A DNA stretch of 64,000 bases, taken from the NCBI GenBank assembly GCA_028622995.1, contig JAJQJQ010000003.1, positions 2,914,001 to 2,978,000 on the forward strand, read 5' to 3'. The notes beneath the pieces were generated by a model, which saw only the letters and a program-made list of their open reading frames with translations, was not told where the DNA came from and made no database searches. Of this stretch, positions 53,434 to 64,000 are shown piece after piece (the stretch's first letter is position 1; every line of letters begins with the position of its first letter). Both the position numbers and the translations under genes were made by a program. The stretch is from Panagrolaimus kolymaensis. Lineage: Eukaryota; Nematoda; Chromadorea; Rhabditida; Panagrolaimidae.

Positions 53434-56400
53434 GTTTCCAAGCTTGAAGCACAAGACTGTAGTTCTAAATCAAAAATATTAGAAAAATATGTAACTAAAA
53501 TAAAAAAAATAAAATAAGAAAATGAAAGTGAAAATATTCAATTATCTCTTAAAATTATTTATGGAGAAATATGAATATGTTGGATAAAGATAAATTGGAA
53601 AAAATGAAAGTGTCTGCGAGAAAGGGAGAAAAAGAGAGGGAAATTGATTAAAAAAAATAATAGTATAAAGTGAAACCACGCAGATTGTTAAAAAAAGTTT
53701 AGATTTCCGCGTTCAAAGTCATTTTAAAAATAAGAAAAACGCCTGCTGTTTCACGAAAGTACAATAATGATAGAAAGTGAAACTTTTCCTTCAAACCAAA
53801 AATGGTTGAAGGATAATGAAATTCCAAAAAAAAATACACGAGGATTTTCTTGTAAAATACGTACGTGTTTTAAAATGGCTCGCTCGTTAACATCATCATC
53901 ACAGTAGGTAGCTGCGCGCAAAATAAAGCTCCATTTCAAAAAAGGGTCATTCCAACAAAAAAAAAAGAAGCAAGCCAGTTGAAAAGTTTCGGCATCACCG
54001 AACCGGCTTCCATAAATCAGGCGAGAGAGCTTGAAGAGGGATAAAAGAAAATGAGAGCGTTTTTATCCAATGCGAAGGAGGAGAGCTCACTTTTTTCGGT
54101 TAATTTTTTTTCTCGATGATAAGGATCTATTAAATAAAATCCTTAAAATGTGGAGGGAAAAAATATTTCTTTACAAAGACTTGATTTTTTTTCTCTTCCC
54201 CAGGAATGAAATGCATTAAATTCGATTCTTTCTTTTTTTACTACGGCTTTTTTTTAAACGTGCATTCCTCAAAAAATTGCATGGATTCTTCGGTGTGCCT
54301 TGATGATTGAAATCTCAAAAAGAAAGAGTGAAAGCGAGAGAGGACAAGTTTAAGTTCAAAACTTCCAATAAAAAAAACGCTCATCTTTGAAAATTCTGAT
54401 AAGACATCAAAATTCAAAATGCAAAAAAAAAAGGCAAAAGAAATAAATCATTTTTCCATGCTTATTAAAATAAAGTGTCAGTCAAAAAATTTATATATGT
54501 ATGTGTGTATGTTTCTTTGTGATTCACATTTTTCTTGGAACACTTATTGCTGGTGATAAACAAAATATTTTTAAAATGTTGATTTTATTTTGTTCGGTGC
54601 AAAGTTCTAACAGCAGAACCTTGGTTCATAGCACTTTGAAAAACAACAAATAAGAGCAGTTGTGGTTTATGATGACACCTTCTTATTGTTCTTTTTACTT
54701 TGTCTACTGATATCTTTCGATTTTTTTCTCTTCAATCGCCTTCCCTTTGGAATGAATACTTTTTTCTTATTATTTCCGGCTCCAAATAAAGTAGCGTGTC
54801 GTCGCGTTCGTCGTCTGATTTTTTCAAAAGCATTTTTAGTTGAAATGAAACTTTTTTACCATAATTTTTTTTCTTCTCTAAGTTCTCTATAGTTTTTTTG
54901 ACAAAATAAAAAAGTTGTTTTTGCCACCCTTAATGATTTCTTTATTGAAATAATATTCCTTTACTTTTCCTTCCTTCTTTCTCTTCTTCTTCATGTAAGA
55001 AAAAAATCGGCTGCAAAAAAAGAAGTTAATTTTTGATCACTTGTCTATTTTTTTGCAAGATGGATGGTGGCTTCGCTTCCCACATTGTTTTGAATTATTT
55101 TTTGAACAACTTTTTTCTTTATCAATGTTCAAACAATGGATGAAATAAAGATAAATAAATAAACATGCTAATAAGCGTATCGTGTTAGTATTTTATATTA
55201 TTATTTGGATCTTTGAAATTTAGTCAATTCTTTTTTTCCTTTTTTTTTGAAGTTTTTGAAGAAGTCAAAGACTGGTTTTGCACCCAAAATGTCAAAAAAA
55301 ATTAATAATATGAAAAAATTAAGAGAATTTTCTTCTTCAAGAAATTAAAAACTCATTTTTCTTTTTTTTTCTTTTTTTATTGCCTTAATTACTATCACCT
55401 CATACGATCATCGCCTCATTCGATCGAAGAAAAAAAAACTGTCGTTGAATCTCGTCAGACAACACGCGTGTCATTAATTTGGTTCACTTGTTCACTTCTT
55501 TTATTTTTTCTTGCTATACTACAGTTATCACCATTTCGCTTTATTTTTTTCAACGAAGACCTGAAGCCCCAATAACACCTCATGACTTGATACTTCAATT
55601 CACAAAAACAAAAAAAAGAAAGAAAAGTCTATCATCAAGCATAGAAAAAAACTATTCCACATGGTTTTTATTTCCTCCTTAAAATATTATAAATAAATAA
55701 ACATTATAAGGAAAGACAATTATTTTTGTATAATTATAACTTAAAAAACAACCCTATTTAGATCTTTATTTTTTTTAAGTTTAAAAAAGAAGCTTGAAAT
55801 AAAATGTTTTAATTCTGCCCCAATTATTTCTTTTTGTTTTGTTTTTCCTTTATAAAAGATAGATGAATTTTGTCACATGCATCTTGCTTTTTTGTCTTTT
55901 CTTCAAATTGATCAAAAAATGTGTGAGGGTTTACTATTAATTTGTTTACCTTTATATTTTTTTCCATATATCTTTAAATTTAGTGACCTAAGGCTTCATT
56001 TTATGTGTGAAAAGTGCGCACGGCAAAATTATTAATAAAAGAGTCAAAAAGTTTTTTTGATAACTATTACAAGTTTGAATATTGCCTTTCAAACCAAATA
56101 TATCCTTTTTGGGCTTCGTACTCTCGATACTTTATTTATTTATTTTTTTATTATTTAGGAATGAGTTTAAAAAAGAATGTTGAAATGAATTATTTTTACC
56201 TTATTATTTCCAGTTTTTTTATACAAACAGTAGACGCCTTTGTCACGTGGTGGCAGCATTACATCCTGCTTTTTTTAGACTGAAATAAAACAGGCGTCTT
56301 TTTTTTGATTTTTCTAAACTCAAGTTTTGATTTGATAGACGTAATTATTTATATTTATCTCATGATCGTTTTTTTGTTGGCAAAATGTCTATTGTTTGCG

Positions 56401-56527
56401 CGCGAACATTAAAAGCATTTCTTCCTCGTGTTATTTTTTAAAGATTGCGAAAGCTATCTCTGATGTTTAAAAAAATTTACTATTTTTGTTTACCTTCTTA
56501 AATTTTTTTAGTTTTAAAAAGACAAAT
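53434..56527. other. 3.1 kb divergent intergenic region
   Basis: Between the cuticlin-like gene (-) and the lipase (+). It is rich in homopolymer and GA/TC tracts. Open frames (for example 54662-54892, 55479-55682) are Phe/Leu/Ser-rich without domains. A TTTTTTTAG site just before the lipase start (about 56510) looks like a trans-splice or intron acceptor. No gene is supported. Confidence 0.4.
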
Positions 56528-58915
56528 ATGGTTGATGACCAAAATTATACCTTATCATTTTCTGGATGTGGATTCCTTTGTATGTATCATACTGGAGTAA
56601 TAGCAGCGATTAAAGAATATGCTCCACAATTAACTAAACATAAAATTTACGGAGCTTCTGCTGGCTCCGTTGCAGCTGCTGGTATTGTTTGTAATGTATG
56701 TATATCGAAAGCAGTTAGCACTATTCTTGCCATTGTGACCCAAGTTGGTTTATAAATATATATTTTGAGTAATTTAAGCATAGTTGTTTTTAAGGCCAGA
56801 CAAAAGTTACTTGGACCAATGGATAGTAATTTTCATCTAATGAAACTTACGGAATTAGGGTTGGATGAAGCTTTTCCCATAAATGCTCATGAACTATGTA
56901 CTGGAAAACTTTATATTTCATTAACCCGAGTCAGCGATGGAGCAAATGTTGTTGTATCAGAATATCCAACAAGGAAGGATTTAATTGATGTTGGTTATTT
57001 TAATTTTTATTCAAAGTTTAATTATTTAATTCCAGGCTATTTTGTGTAGCTGTTTTATTCCATTTTTTTGTGGTACAACACCTCCTAGTTTCCTTGGCAT
57101 TCAATATTGGGATGGTGGATTAACTGATAATCAGCCTATCTTTGACGCTAATACGATTACTATTTCACCATTTTGCGGCGAATCAGATATTTGTCCGCCT
57201 GATATTGATAGTGCAAGTTTATTTGGATTTGAATGGAATGGAACTTCCATTCGATTTACTTCACAAAATTTATTTCGAATGTTTGGTTGCTTGGTTCCAC
57301 CCACACCAGAAAATTGTTCAAGAATGTGTCGGCAAGGTTTTGAAGATGCATTAAGATATCTTACTAGAAGCGGTTAGTTTTGTTTATTATTCATTTCTGT
57401 CCATATATAATGCATTTTTTATATAGGATTGACTCCATGTGCCCGCTGTCTCACAATTCAATCCAGCGCACTTCCACTACCTAGATACAATACAAGAACG
57501 AGAAATTCTTCTACGAGATCATTGCTTGCTCGAACTCGAATGGGTTCAGAATGCGATTTATGTTTTGATAAAGTTGAGCCCAAAATAAATTCAAGTGTCA
57601 CAACAATTTTATTTCCTCCTTTAATGCAAAAAAGTAAGTTTGTTTACTTTAATCCTTTTTTAAACAAACAAAAAATATTAATTACTTTTTTTATTTAAGC
57701 TCTTGATGATGCAGCCGCAGCTGAAAATTGGTTTATAAATTATCTTTGGAAATGGAGAGCTGTGCGTTATACATATCGTTTTTGGATTATCCCAGCTATT
57801 ATACCCATCCAATATACTTTAATTGGTTTGAGGAGGTTTGTAGCTTCACCATTTTTTCTTTTATAATTCGAGAGAACTAATCTTAATCTTTTAAATTTAA
57901 GGATTCTTGCTTGGATTGCTTCATTACCATATTTCAATGGAATGTTGAGACGTTTCCAAGAAATGGTATTATTTGTTATTAGTGAAATTGAAAAAGCTAC
58001 TGGGCCACTTACTAAGTTTGTTCCTTGTTTTTATAATAAAGTAAATTAAATAAAAATTATATTTTAGATTGTCATGTTACTTTTCTTTTACCGAAATAAA
58101 GAAACCTGCATCGTCTACGATACCCGATTTAATTAAAGCCAAGCCTTGCCCAGATGCTATTATAACTAAACATACAGCGTCTATTGATGAGGATGAAGAA
58201 GGCTCCATTAATCAATTGGTGCAATACAGTCAAGACCATGATGCTGTTTTAGCATTTTATTATACCGACGAAAATAATAGAACTCAAGTTTGCGAAATAT
58301 TTGATATTGAAAATCCAAGAAGAGTTTCAACATGTCATTCGACTGTCTGTAATAAATCTCCAAGTCACCTTTCAACTTCAACACCTCCAATAATTCCTGA
58401 GAATGATGAAGAAATGGAAAGTGTAATTTTTCCCGATCCTCCGATATCAACATCTTCCGGTTTTGCAGAAGATTCTGGTCTTTCCTTAACAGAAGATAAT
58501 TCAATTCCAACAAATCCAACGTAAGACAGAATTTTTTTAGTGTTTTGTTTTATGAATAAATAAAGGTTTTTAAAGTAAGCGAGATGCAAGTTGTTCACCA
58601 GTTCGACATTTAAGTAGCGGCAGCACTCGATCTTCATCTATGCGTGGCAGATCTTCCACATTTTCATCATCCAATCGACGGTTAGGAGCACTTCGTCGTT
58701 CAGTTGCAGGCCGAATTCCAAATACAATTCCTGCAAGTTGTTCAACCGATAATAATGGTGCAAGTTCAACAAACGCAGATAATAATATATTTTCATCTGA
58801 TTCGGATCCCGATGCAGGTGGAGAAATGCTTTTTGTTACAAATCGTCGAAAGCGTTGTGCCAGTGATGATTATGATGGAGGTCCAGAACAATCTGATACT
58901 GATCATACATTTTAG
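56528..58915 (+). CDS. atgl-1: Patatin-like phospholipase / adipose triglyceride lipase (PNPLA2 type)
   Basis: Exons 56528-56743, 56795-56989, 57036-57372, 57427-57633, 57700-57835, 57902-58015, 58068-58520, 58576-58915; 665 residues. The N-terminal patatin domain has the oxyanion loop GCGF (13-16), nucleophile Ser44 in GASAG and catalytic Asp163 in WDGG. Strong family segments: [55 protein letters not shown]. The middle part carries a hydrophobic stretch ([18 protein letters not shown]) like the lipid-droplet-binding region; the C-terminus is Ser/Asp-rich and probably phosphorylated. It hydrolyses triglyceride at lipid droplets. Four introns end in AAG. The start was chosen at MVDD; an upstream in-frame ATG lies before a likely splice acceptor. 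Confidence 0.92.
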
Positions 58916-59876
58916 TGTAAAAGAATCACATATGCTTATAAATAATAATTATTGCTAGTTTATCGTTACTATTAATATTGCGTTTTAATTTTACGTGTAC
59001 ATCCTTTTTGCCTTTCCATAATTATTGTATCCCCGAGTCATCATCATTCCTTTCTTTTTTACATTTTTTTAAAACCTTAAAGTTTTGCTTTTAAAGAATA
59101 TATTTATGTAAGGCTATATTACGGTTGAACAATCTATGGTAATTTGAAAACAAATTTGTGCATGCATTTGTTTTTATTGCTTTTTACCATTGAATTTCCT
59201 TTAACTTTTTTTATTATTCCTGGTTATTATTGTCATGTATATAAAAAATTTAAAATTAAATAAAAAATGAACTAATAAATTTCAAAAAATGTTTTTAAAA
59301 AAAAGATGTCACAAAAATCATCTCCTTATTTTTATTCAAAACCAAAATAAATACCTAACATGTTTATCAAAAAACGAAGGGAAGAAAATTACATACCTAT
59401 GCTCTTAGAAATGATAATGACGTGTATGCGAGAGAGAGAGAAAAAGAATCACTTTTTTGTTGTTATTGCAAAATATCCGAGGTGGATAGGACCTCATTTC
59501 TTCTTCTTCTTTTTCTTCACCTTCTCATAAAACAGCTTTTTGTCATATAAACATTGCTCGCTTTTTTTCTACACTCCTCATCTACCTTCAATAATCTGTT
59601 GTTGTTGCAACTAAAAGAAATGAGGGTCTAACACAATTGATTGTCGTCGTCGTCGTCCATAAAAACAACAAAACGCACTCATTTTTCAGTGATTCATTTT
59701 AGCTTGATATTATTTTCTTTTTTCTCTTTGTTTGATGTTTATGTGCTTGAGTGCATTACGCACCTTAAATTTTTTTTGAATAACAAGAAACACCCAATTC
59801 GCGAATTTATTTTTTTCTTTCTTCAATAAATGATCTTGTCTTTTGAGAATATATAAAATTTTGTTATTTCCTAGCC
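58916..59876. other. Intergenic between lipase and PDK1, no gene seen
   Basis: Both flanking genes are on the plus strand. The region holds the lipase 3'UTR and PDK1 upstream sequence, with GA-rich and GTC/GTT-type short repeats near 59425-59660. TTTCCTAGCC just before the PDK1 ATG resembles a trans-splice acceptor. Confidence 0.4.
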
Positions 59877-61872
59877 ATGAGCAGCGGATCGTTGCCTCGT
59901 GAAGATGGCGGCGAATCAAGCGTTTCAACTGATAGCACCACGCCGATTCCAAGTGTTGTTGATTCTGAAGAACAACATTCACAACGAACAACAAGTTCAT
60001 CAAGCTCATCATCATCAAAAACAGCAGTATTAACTCCACCGGTTGTTGCTGATCCATCAGTGGTATTAAATAACAAAACTCATAAAGATATTGTATCAGA
60101 AATGAGAAAAGAAATAATTAAAACAGCTGTAAATCGAGAAGTAAATGATTATTATTTTTTAAGAATTCTTGGTGAAGGATCTTTTTCAACTGTGAGTTAA
60201 TTAAACGAAACAGAATTAGTTTTAGAATAAGTTTTATTATAGGTTTATCTCGCACATGAAATTTCAACCAGTAATAAATTTGCCATTAAAGTAATGAATA
60301 AAGAAAGTGTTCAAAGAGAGAAAAAGGTATATCACTTTTAAAAATTTTCATATATATATTCCCAAACTATACTTTTTTTCTATTTGCAGTTTATTAATGT
60401 CCTCCGTGAAAGAGATGTCATGGCTTCAATCACCCATGCATTTGGTGGACATCCTTTTATTATACATTTACATTGCACATTTCAAGATCCCGCGCGGTTG
60501 TGTAAGATTTTAAACATCCAAAGCAATGTCTGAATCATATAAATTTTAGTTTTTGTTATTAAAGCTGCTCGAAATGGCGAATTATATGATGTATTAAAGC
60601 ATATGAAAAAATTTACTAATGATATGGCATTATTTTATTGCACTGAAATTGTTGAAGCTTTAATGTTTATTCATAAATGTCGAGTGGTTCATAGAGATTT
60701 AAAACCAGAGAATATTTTATTAAACGATAATTGGAATATTCTTGTTTCTGATTTTGGTTCCGCCAAAATTGTCGGTGATAAAGAACAAGAACAAATGGAA
60801 TCTGAAGAAGCTAGCCTTCTTCGATCTCAAGGACAATCTCGAGGGTCGTTTGTTGGAACTGCACAATATATTAGTCCTGAAGTGTTACAATCCCAATGTG
60901 CGGGATATGAAGCAGATTATTGGGCTGTGGGTGCAATATTATTTCAAATGTTAACCGGTTATGCTCCATTTCGAGCTTCAAATGAATATCATATTATGAG
61001 AAGAGTAATGAATTTGGAATATGATTTCCCTGAAGATTTTCCTGCTACCGCTAAAGATCTCATTCAAAAATTCCTTATTATTGATCCCTCAAAGCGTTTA
61101 GGCTCCCTAAATATGGGAGGATCAGAAGCTGTTAAAAATCATCCATATTTTGCAGCGGTAAATTGGGAAGAAGTTCGAGATTATCGTGCACCTTCGTTGC
61201 TTCCATTTCTCCCAAAAAACTGGGAGAAAAATCATGCCTTTCCTGAAATTACCCCAGCTCTTAAACCTGGTCTTGGTGAAGACGCATTAACAAGATTAAT
61301 GGGTTTTGGAGCAAGTGCTGAACCTGAACCCGAAGAACTTGAGGAGAATGTTTCATCGCCAGCTGTAAGGTTTTTTCTGAAAATGACTATCAAAAAAACA
61401 ATTTTTGCATTTTCAGAATGTTTTGAGTGACCAACAAATCAAAGATTTAAAACTTGCTAAACAAAGAGTTGAAAATCCCTTTCATAAATTTACCAAAGAC
61501 AATCTAATAATCAAACAAGGATTTGTTGATAAGAAAAAAGGACTATTTGCTCGTCGTCGAATGTTTCTTCTCACTGAAGGTCCACATCTGATATATGTGG
61601 ATCCTGTGGCTATGCAAATTAGAGGTGAAGTCCCTCTCAATAAAGAAATCACTACCGAAGCAAAAAACTTTCGATCGTTCTTCATTCACACACCAAATCG
61701 CTCATATATTTTATTTGATCCAGCAAGGAATGCACAAGCATGGTGTACAGCGGTGGAAGAAGTTCGAGATCGTTATTTTAAAAATAACACACATAAAAAG
61801 AATGATAAAACAACAACGACAAAGACGATGACGAAAAGCCACAGTGAAAGTTCAACAAACAAAAATAAATAA
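59877..61872 (+). CDS. pdk-1: 3-phosphoinositide-dependent protein kinase 1 (PDK1)
   Basis: Exons 59877-60191, 60243-60326, 60390-60501, 60550-61364, 61417-61872; 593 residues. A Ser-rich N-terminus precedes an AGC kinase domain: LGEGSFSTV glycine loop, Lys121 (FAIKVM), HRDLKPEN (Asp220), DFGSAK (Asp238), activation loop SRGSFVGTAQYISPE with the expected autophosphorylated Ser near 270, and DYWAVGAILF. The C-terminal exon is a PH domain (IIKQGFVDKKKGLFARRRMFLLTEGPHLIYVDP) that binds PIP3. It phosphorylates the activation loops of AKT, SGK and S6K downstream of PI3K. The tail is Lys/Thr-rich. There is no internal break. Confidence 0.95.
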
Positions 61873-63259
61873 ATTAATTAATTAATATTTTATTTAACTG
61901 TGATATTTTCCTTTTTTTGACAACGAAACTATGGGTCTTAGCTTTATGCACTTGAGTTCAGAACAAATATGGGTCACTTTCCTATTAAAAAATTTTCCTT
62001 CTATTTTTCCCAGTATAATAATATAATCAAATGTTTGTGTCAGTATAATTTTTTAAATTTTTTTTCTGTCTGTTTTCTATTCCTTCCTAGTAATTTTGAT
62101 TGTGTGTGCGAGCCTGGAAATCGATCATGGGAAAGTTTATAAAAAAATGAAAAAATTAACATAAAATTGAATGAAAATGCAAAGAGCTTTCATTTTATAA
62201 AAATGAAGCGCTGGCGAGCGGTTGATGATTTTAAGTCGCCCAAAAATGCCTAATGGATCCAAAAATTTTAAAGGATACAAATAATTCAAAGGATATAAAT
62301 TTAGAGATTGTAAGGAAATCATTCTGGATTTTTCTATGGAAAATGTTAGGGAATTTTTTTGAAGAACTTTTAAAAAATTTTGAAAGGAAAGTAAAATGCA
62401 ATGAAACAATGATGAGTGGCGGTGGATTCTAAGTATCAGAGAATGCTAAAGTATCTAAAGGATCCATAGATGCCAAATGTTTGCATAAAATGACTTTCAC
62501 GACCGGCCGTAGGCCGCGGCGTGATAAACGAACATTAAACTTTATTTTATCAGAAAGAAGCAAGTGGAAGTTGTCAGTGAGGGGCTTTAAATTATTTTGG
62601 GTTCTTTAGAAAGATACGGTGGATTTTAATTGCAGAAATGTAAGCAAATATTGGGCCATAATGGTAGCACTTTGTGCCCTGGAAATTTTAAGACAAATTT
62701 TTCATTCCTTAAATAAGTATTATTAAAAGCAGTAGAGACCTTATTGGTATTTTTATAGCTGGAGTAACGACATAAGCTGCCGATGGGAAAACTTTAGGTG
62801 TATGGGATGAGTATCGTAGATACCAAGACTAAAAAGGATAAAAATTTCTTGCCATACGATTTCAAACTATGATTTTTATAAAAAAAATTACATAAATTTA
62901 ATTGAATTATTAATTTTTATTAAAAATTGTGTACAAAAATAGAGATCGCGGCCCGGAGGGCCGCTTCTTGCCTAGTATTTATAAATTATGATTAAACTTT
63001 TTTTGAAGAAAAATATATGGTAAATGATTTTATTTATTTAAAATATATATGTTTTTTCCTCTTAATTCCAACAAATATATTATTATTTTACAAACGAAAA
63101 ATATATACAAAAATGCTACCCACAGCAGAGTAAAAAAAATACTTCGTATGTATAAACGGAAATGTGTGATAAAAACAAATTTTAAAGAAAAATAAACAAT
63201 GGGCAAGAATAATAATTATAAAAAAAACATGGAAAAAAGAGAGACCAGATCACGACAGT
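61873..63259. other. 1.4 kb intergenic region with GC-rich hairpins, possible transposon remnant
   Basis: From about 62100 the sequence is less A/T-homopolymeric than neighbouring spacers and has two isolated GC-rich palindromes (62504-62516 and 62948-62964). No intact coding frame is present. The second palindrome is followed by TTCTTGC and CTAGT, a layout like a Helitron 3' end. This is suggestive only. Confidence 0.4.
62948..62975 (+). mobile_element. Possible Helitron-type 3' terminus
   Basis: A perfect 7-base-pair stem GCGGCCC/GGGCCGC with a 3-base loop is followed, after 7 bases, by CTAG and a T. Helitrons end in a short GC-rich hairpin followed by CTRR, with insertion between A and T. 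No 5' TC end or replicase was found, so the call rests on one terminus. Confidence 0.35.
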
Positions 63260-64000
63260 TTAAAGAAACGCATTATCATTGTATGGATGCTCTGTGGATG
63301 TGGTAGTTCGAGGACTTAATGGTGGATCGCTTGAGCTTGATAAAGTTCTGGATGTCCGATAAATTAATTTCTGTACATACTTTCGTAATCTATTTGTAAA
63401 TGCTATAAATACAAAAGCATTCACCGATGCTGAAAGCATGGATAGCACTGTGCTAATGTGAGATTGAACATAATCAGTTCTAAAATTAGAAAGTATAAAA
63501 TTGATGATAAATTATTTAAAAGCTACCTTGTTGGACATTTTTTCTGTAACAATAGTTGCCATTTTCTAGCAACATTGTATAATTGCAAGGAATGAAAAAG
63601 TAAATGTAAAATTATAATCAAAGTTATTGAAACAGTTGCACGAAATTCTTGTTTTTGACGAATTCCATCTGCTCTTCTTTGAAAATATGTTAAAGGTTTA
63701 CTAAAACTCAGCTATTTTTATCGATATTATTTATTTTATAGTTTACCTTGTGCACATGGTTTTAATACTTGTTCCACTGGTGCGACTATAAACGCTAAAT
63801 TGAGCATATGCGAAATGACGATTGTTAATAATTTCACATAACGTTAATAAACTAAATACACACATCCAAATAAATGGTAAAAAATTTGATAAAATTGGAT
63901 CCAAAAATGAATGATAAATAATTCGATAAGGTGAAAGTAATTCGGTGGTTTCAGGTCGACGGCTAATTAGAAGCATTGGACGCCATTTAACTTGCAGCTC
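63260..64000 (-). CDS. Rhodopsin-class GPCR, C-terminal part (5' part outside window)
   Basis: Exons, minus strand: 64000-63747 (continues outside), 63676-63527, 63479-63260 (stop). The visible part of about 207 residues covers an extracellular loop, a span (FLPFIWMCVFSLLTLCEII), a third intracellular loop with basic residues and Ser/Thr, a span (FRATVSITLIIILHLLFHSLQLY), an extracellular loop and TM7 (STVLSMLSASVNAFVFIAFTNRLRKYVQKLI), then a Ser/Thr/Pro tail. TM7 N..VF.....R.R resembles nematode FMRFamide-type peptide receptors, in which the NPxxY motif is altered. Ligand unknown. The first intron uses an AAG acceptor (TTTTCAAAG, ending at 63677). Confidence 0.7.

Noticed and set aside
56528..61872. 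ATGL-type lipase and PDK1 adjacency as a functional cluster
   Set aside because: Both relate to insulin and lipid signalling, but spacing of about 1 kb and independent 5' signals give no evidence beyond coincidence.

Overview
The window is nuclear DNA of a nematode. The evidence is AT-rich sequence, many very short introns (about 45-55 bases) ending in TTTTAG/TTTCAG, and nematode-type families: three transthyretin-like (TTR) terminal modules, a ZP-domain cuticlin, a Clc-like claudin-fold protein, an astacin with EGF, CUB and ShKT domains, a divergent F-box-like protein and several Gly/Tyr-rich secreted peptides. I cannot name the species; the F-box-like protein has a clade IV (panagrolaimid/strongyloidid) flavour, but that is only an impression. 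All exon structures below were assembled by hand from splice signals, reading phase and family alignment, with no transcript support.

Layout. 35-2813 (+): the 3' part of a gene with tandem ankyrin modules and a C-terminal Dpy-30 motif. 3046-4215 (-): an OVO/LIN-48 four-zinc-finger factor, followed by a 5.6 kb gene-poor stretch. 9.8-15 kb: secreted-protein genes, namely a TTR-like gene with a duplicated terminal exon, an orphan, a six-EF-hand protein and a second TTR-like gene. 15-25.5 kb (-): a train of same-strand genes encoding a hydrophobic membrane protein, MMADHC/cblD, a Clc-like tetraspan protein, methylthioribose-1-phosphate isomerase, an EPG-6/WIPI3-4 PROPPIN and a 665-residue type I membrane protein. 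26.8-28.2 kb (+): a single-box HMG protein. 28.6-34.7 kb (-): a full MRP/ABCC transporter with two equal-length tandem exons for the same membrane segment.

37-48.5 kb: an F-box-like gene, an SGT co-chaperone whose first coding exon carries a 112-bp hAT-like miniature transposon in frame, and a tandem pair derived from one astacin 5' end. One member is a possible chimera with a Cys-rich domain; the other is a decayed astacin lacking its zinc ligands. Two Gly-rich secreted peptide genes flank them. 48.7-53.4 kb (-): an ADP/ATP carrier and a cuticlin-like ZP protein, with a Gly-rich gene nested on the opposite strand in a cuticlin intron. 56.5-61.9 kb (+): an ATGL/PNPLA2-type lipase and PDK1. 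62-63 kb: GC-rich hairpins, possibly transposon ends. 63.3-64 kb (-): the 3' part of a rhodopsin-class GPCR.

The metabolic genes are housekeeping functions with no obvious joint pathway: cobalamin trafficking and methionine salvage, autophagy, ATP/ADP exchange, lipolysis and PDK1 signalling. The accessory interest lies in gene-structure novelty: tandem exons, a TE-derived coding insertion, a possible 5'-duplication chimera, a nested gene, and repeated use of AAG 3' splice sites.
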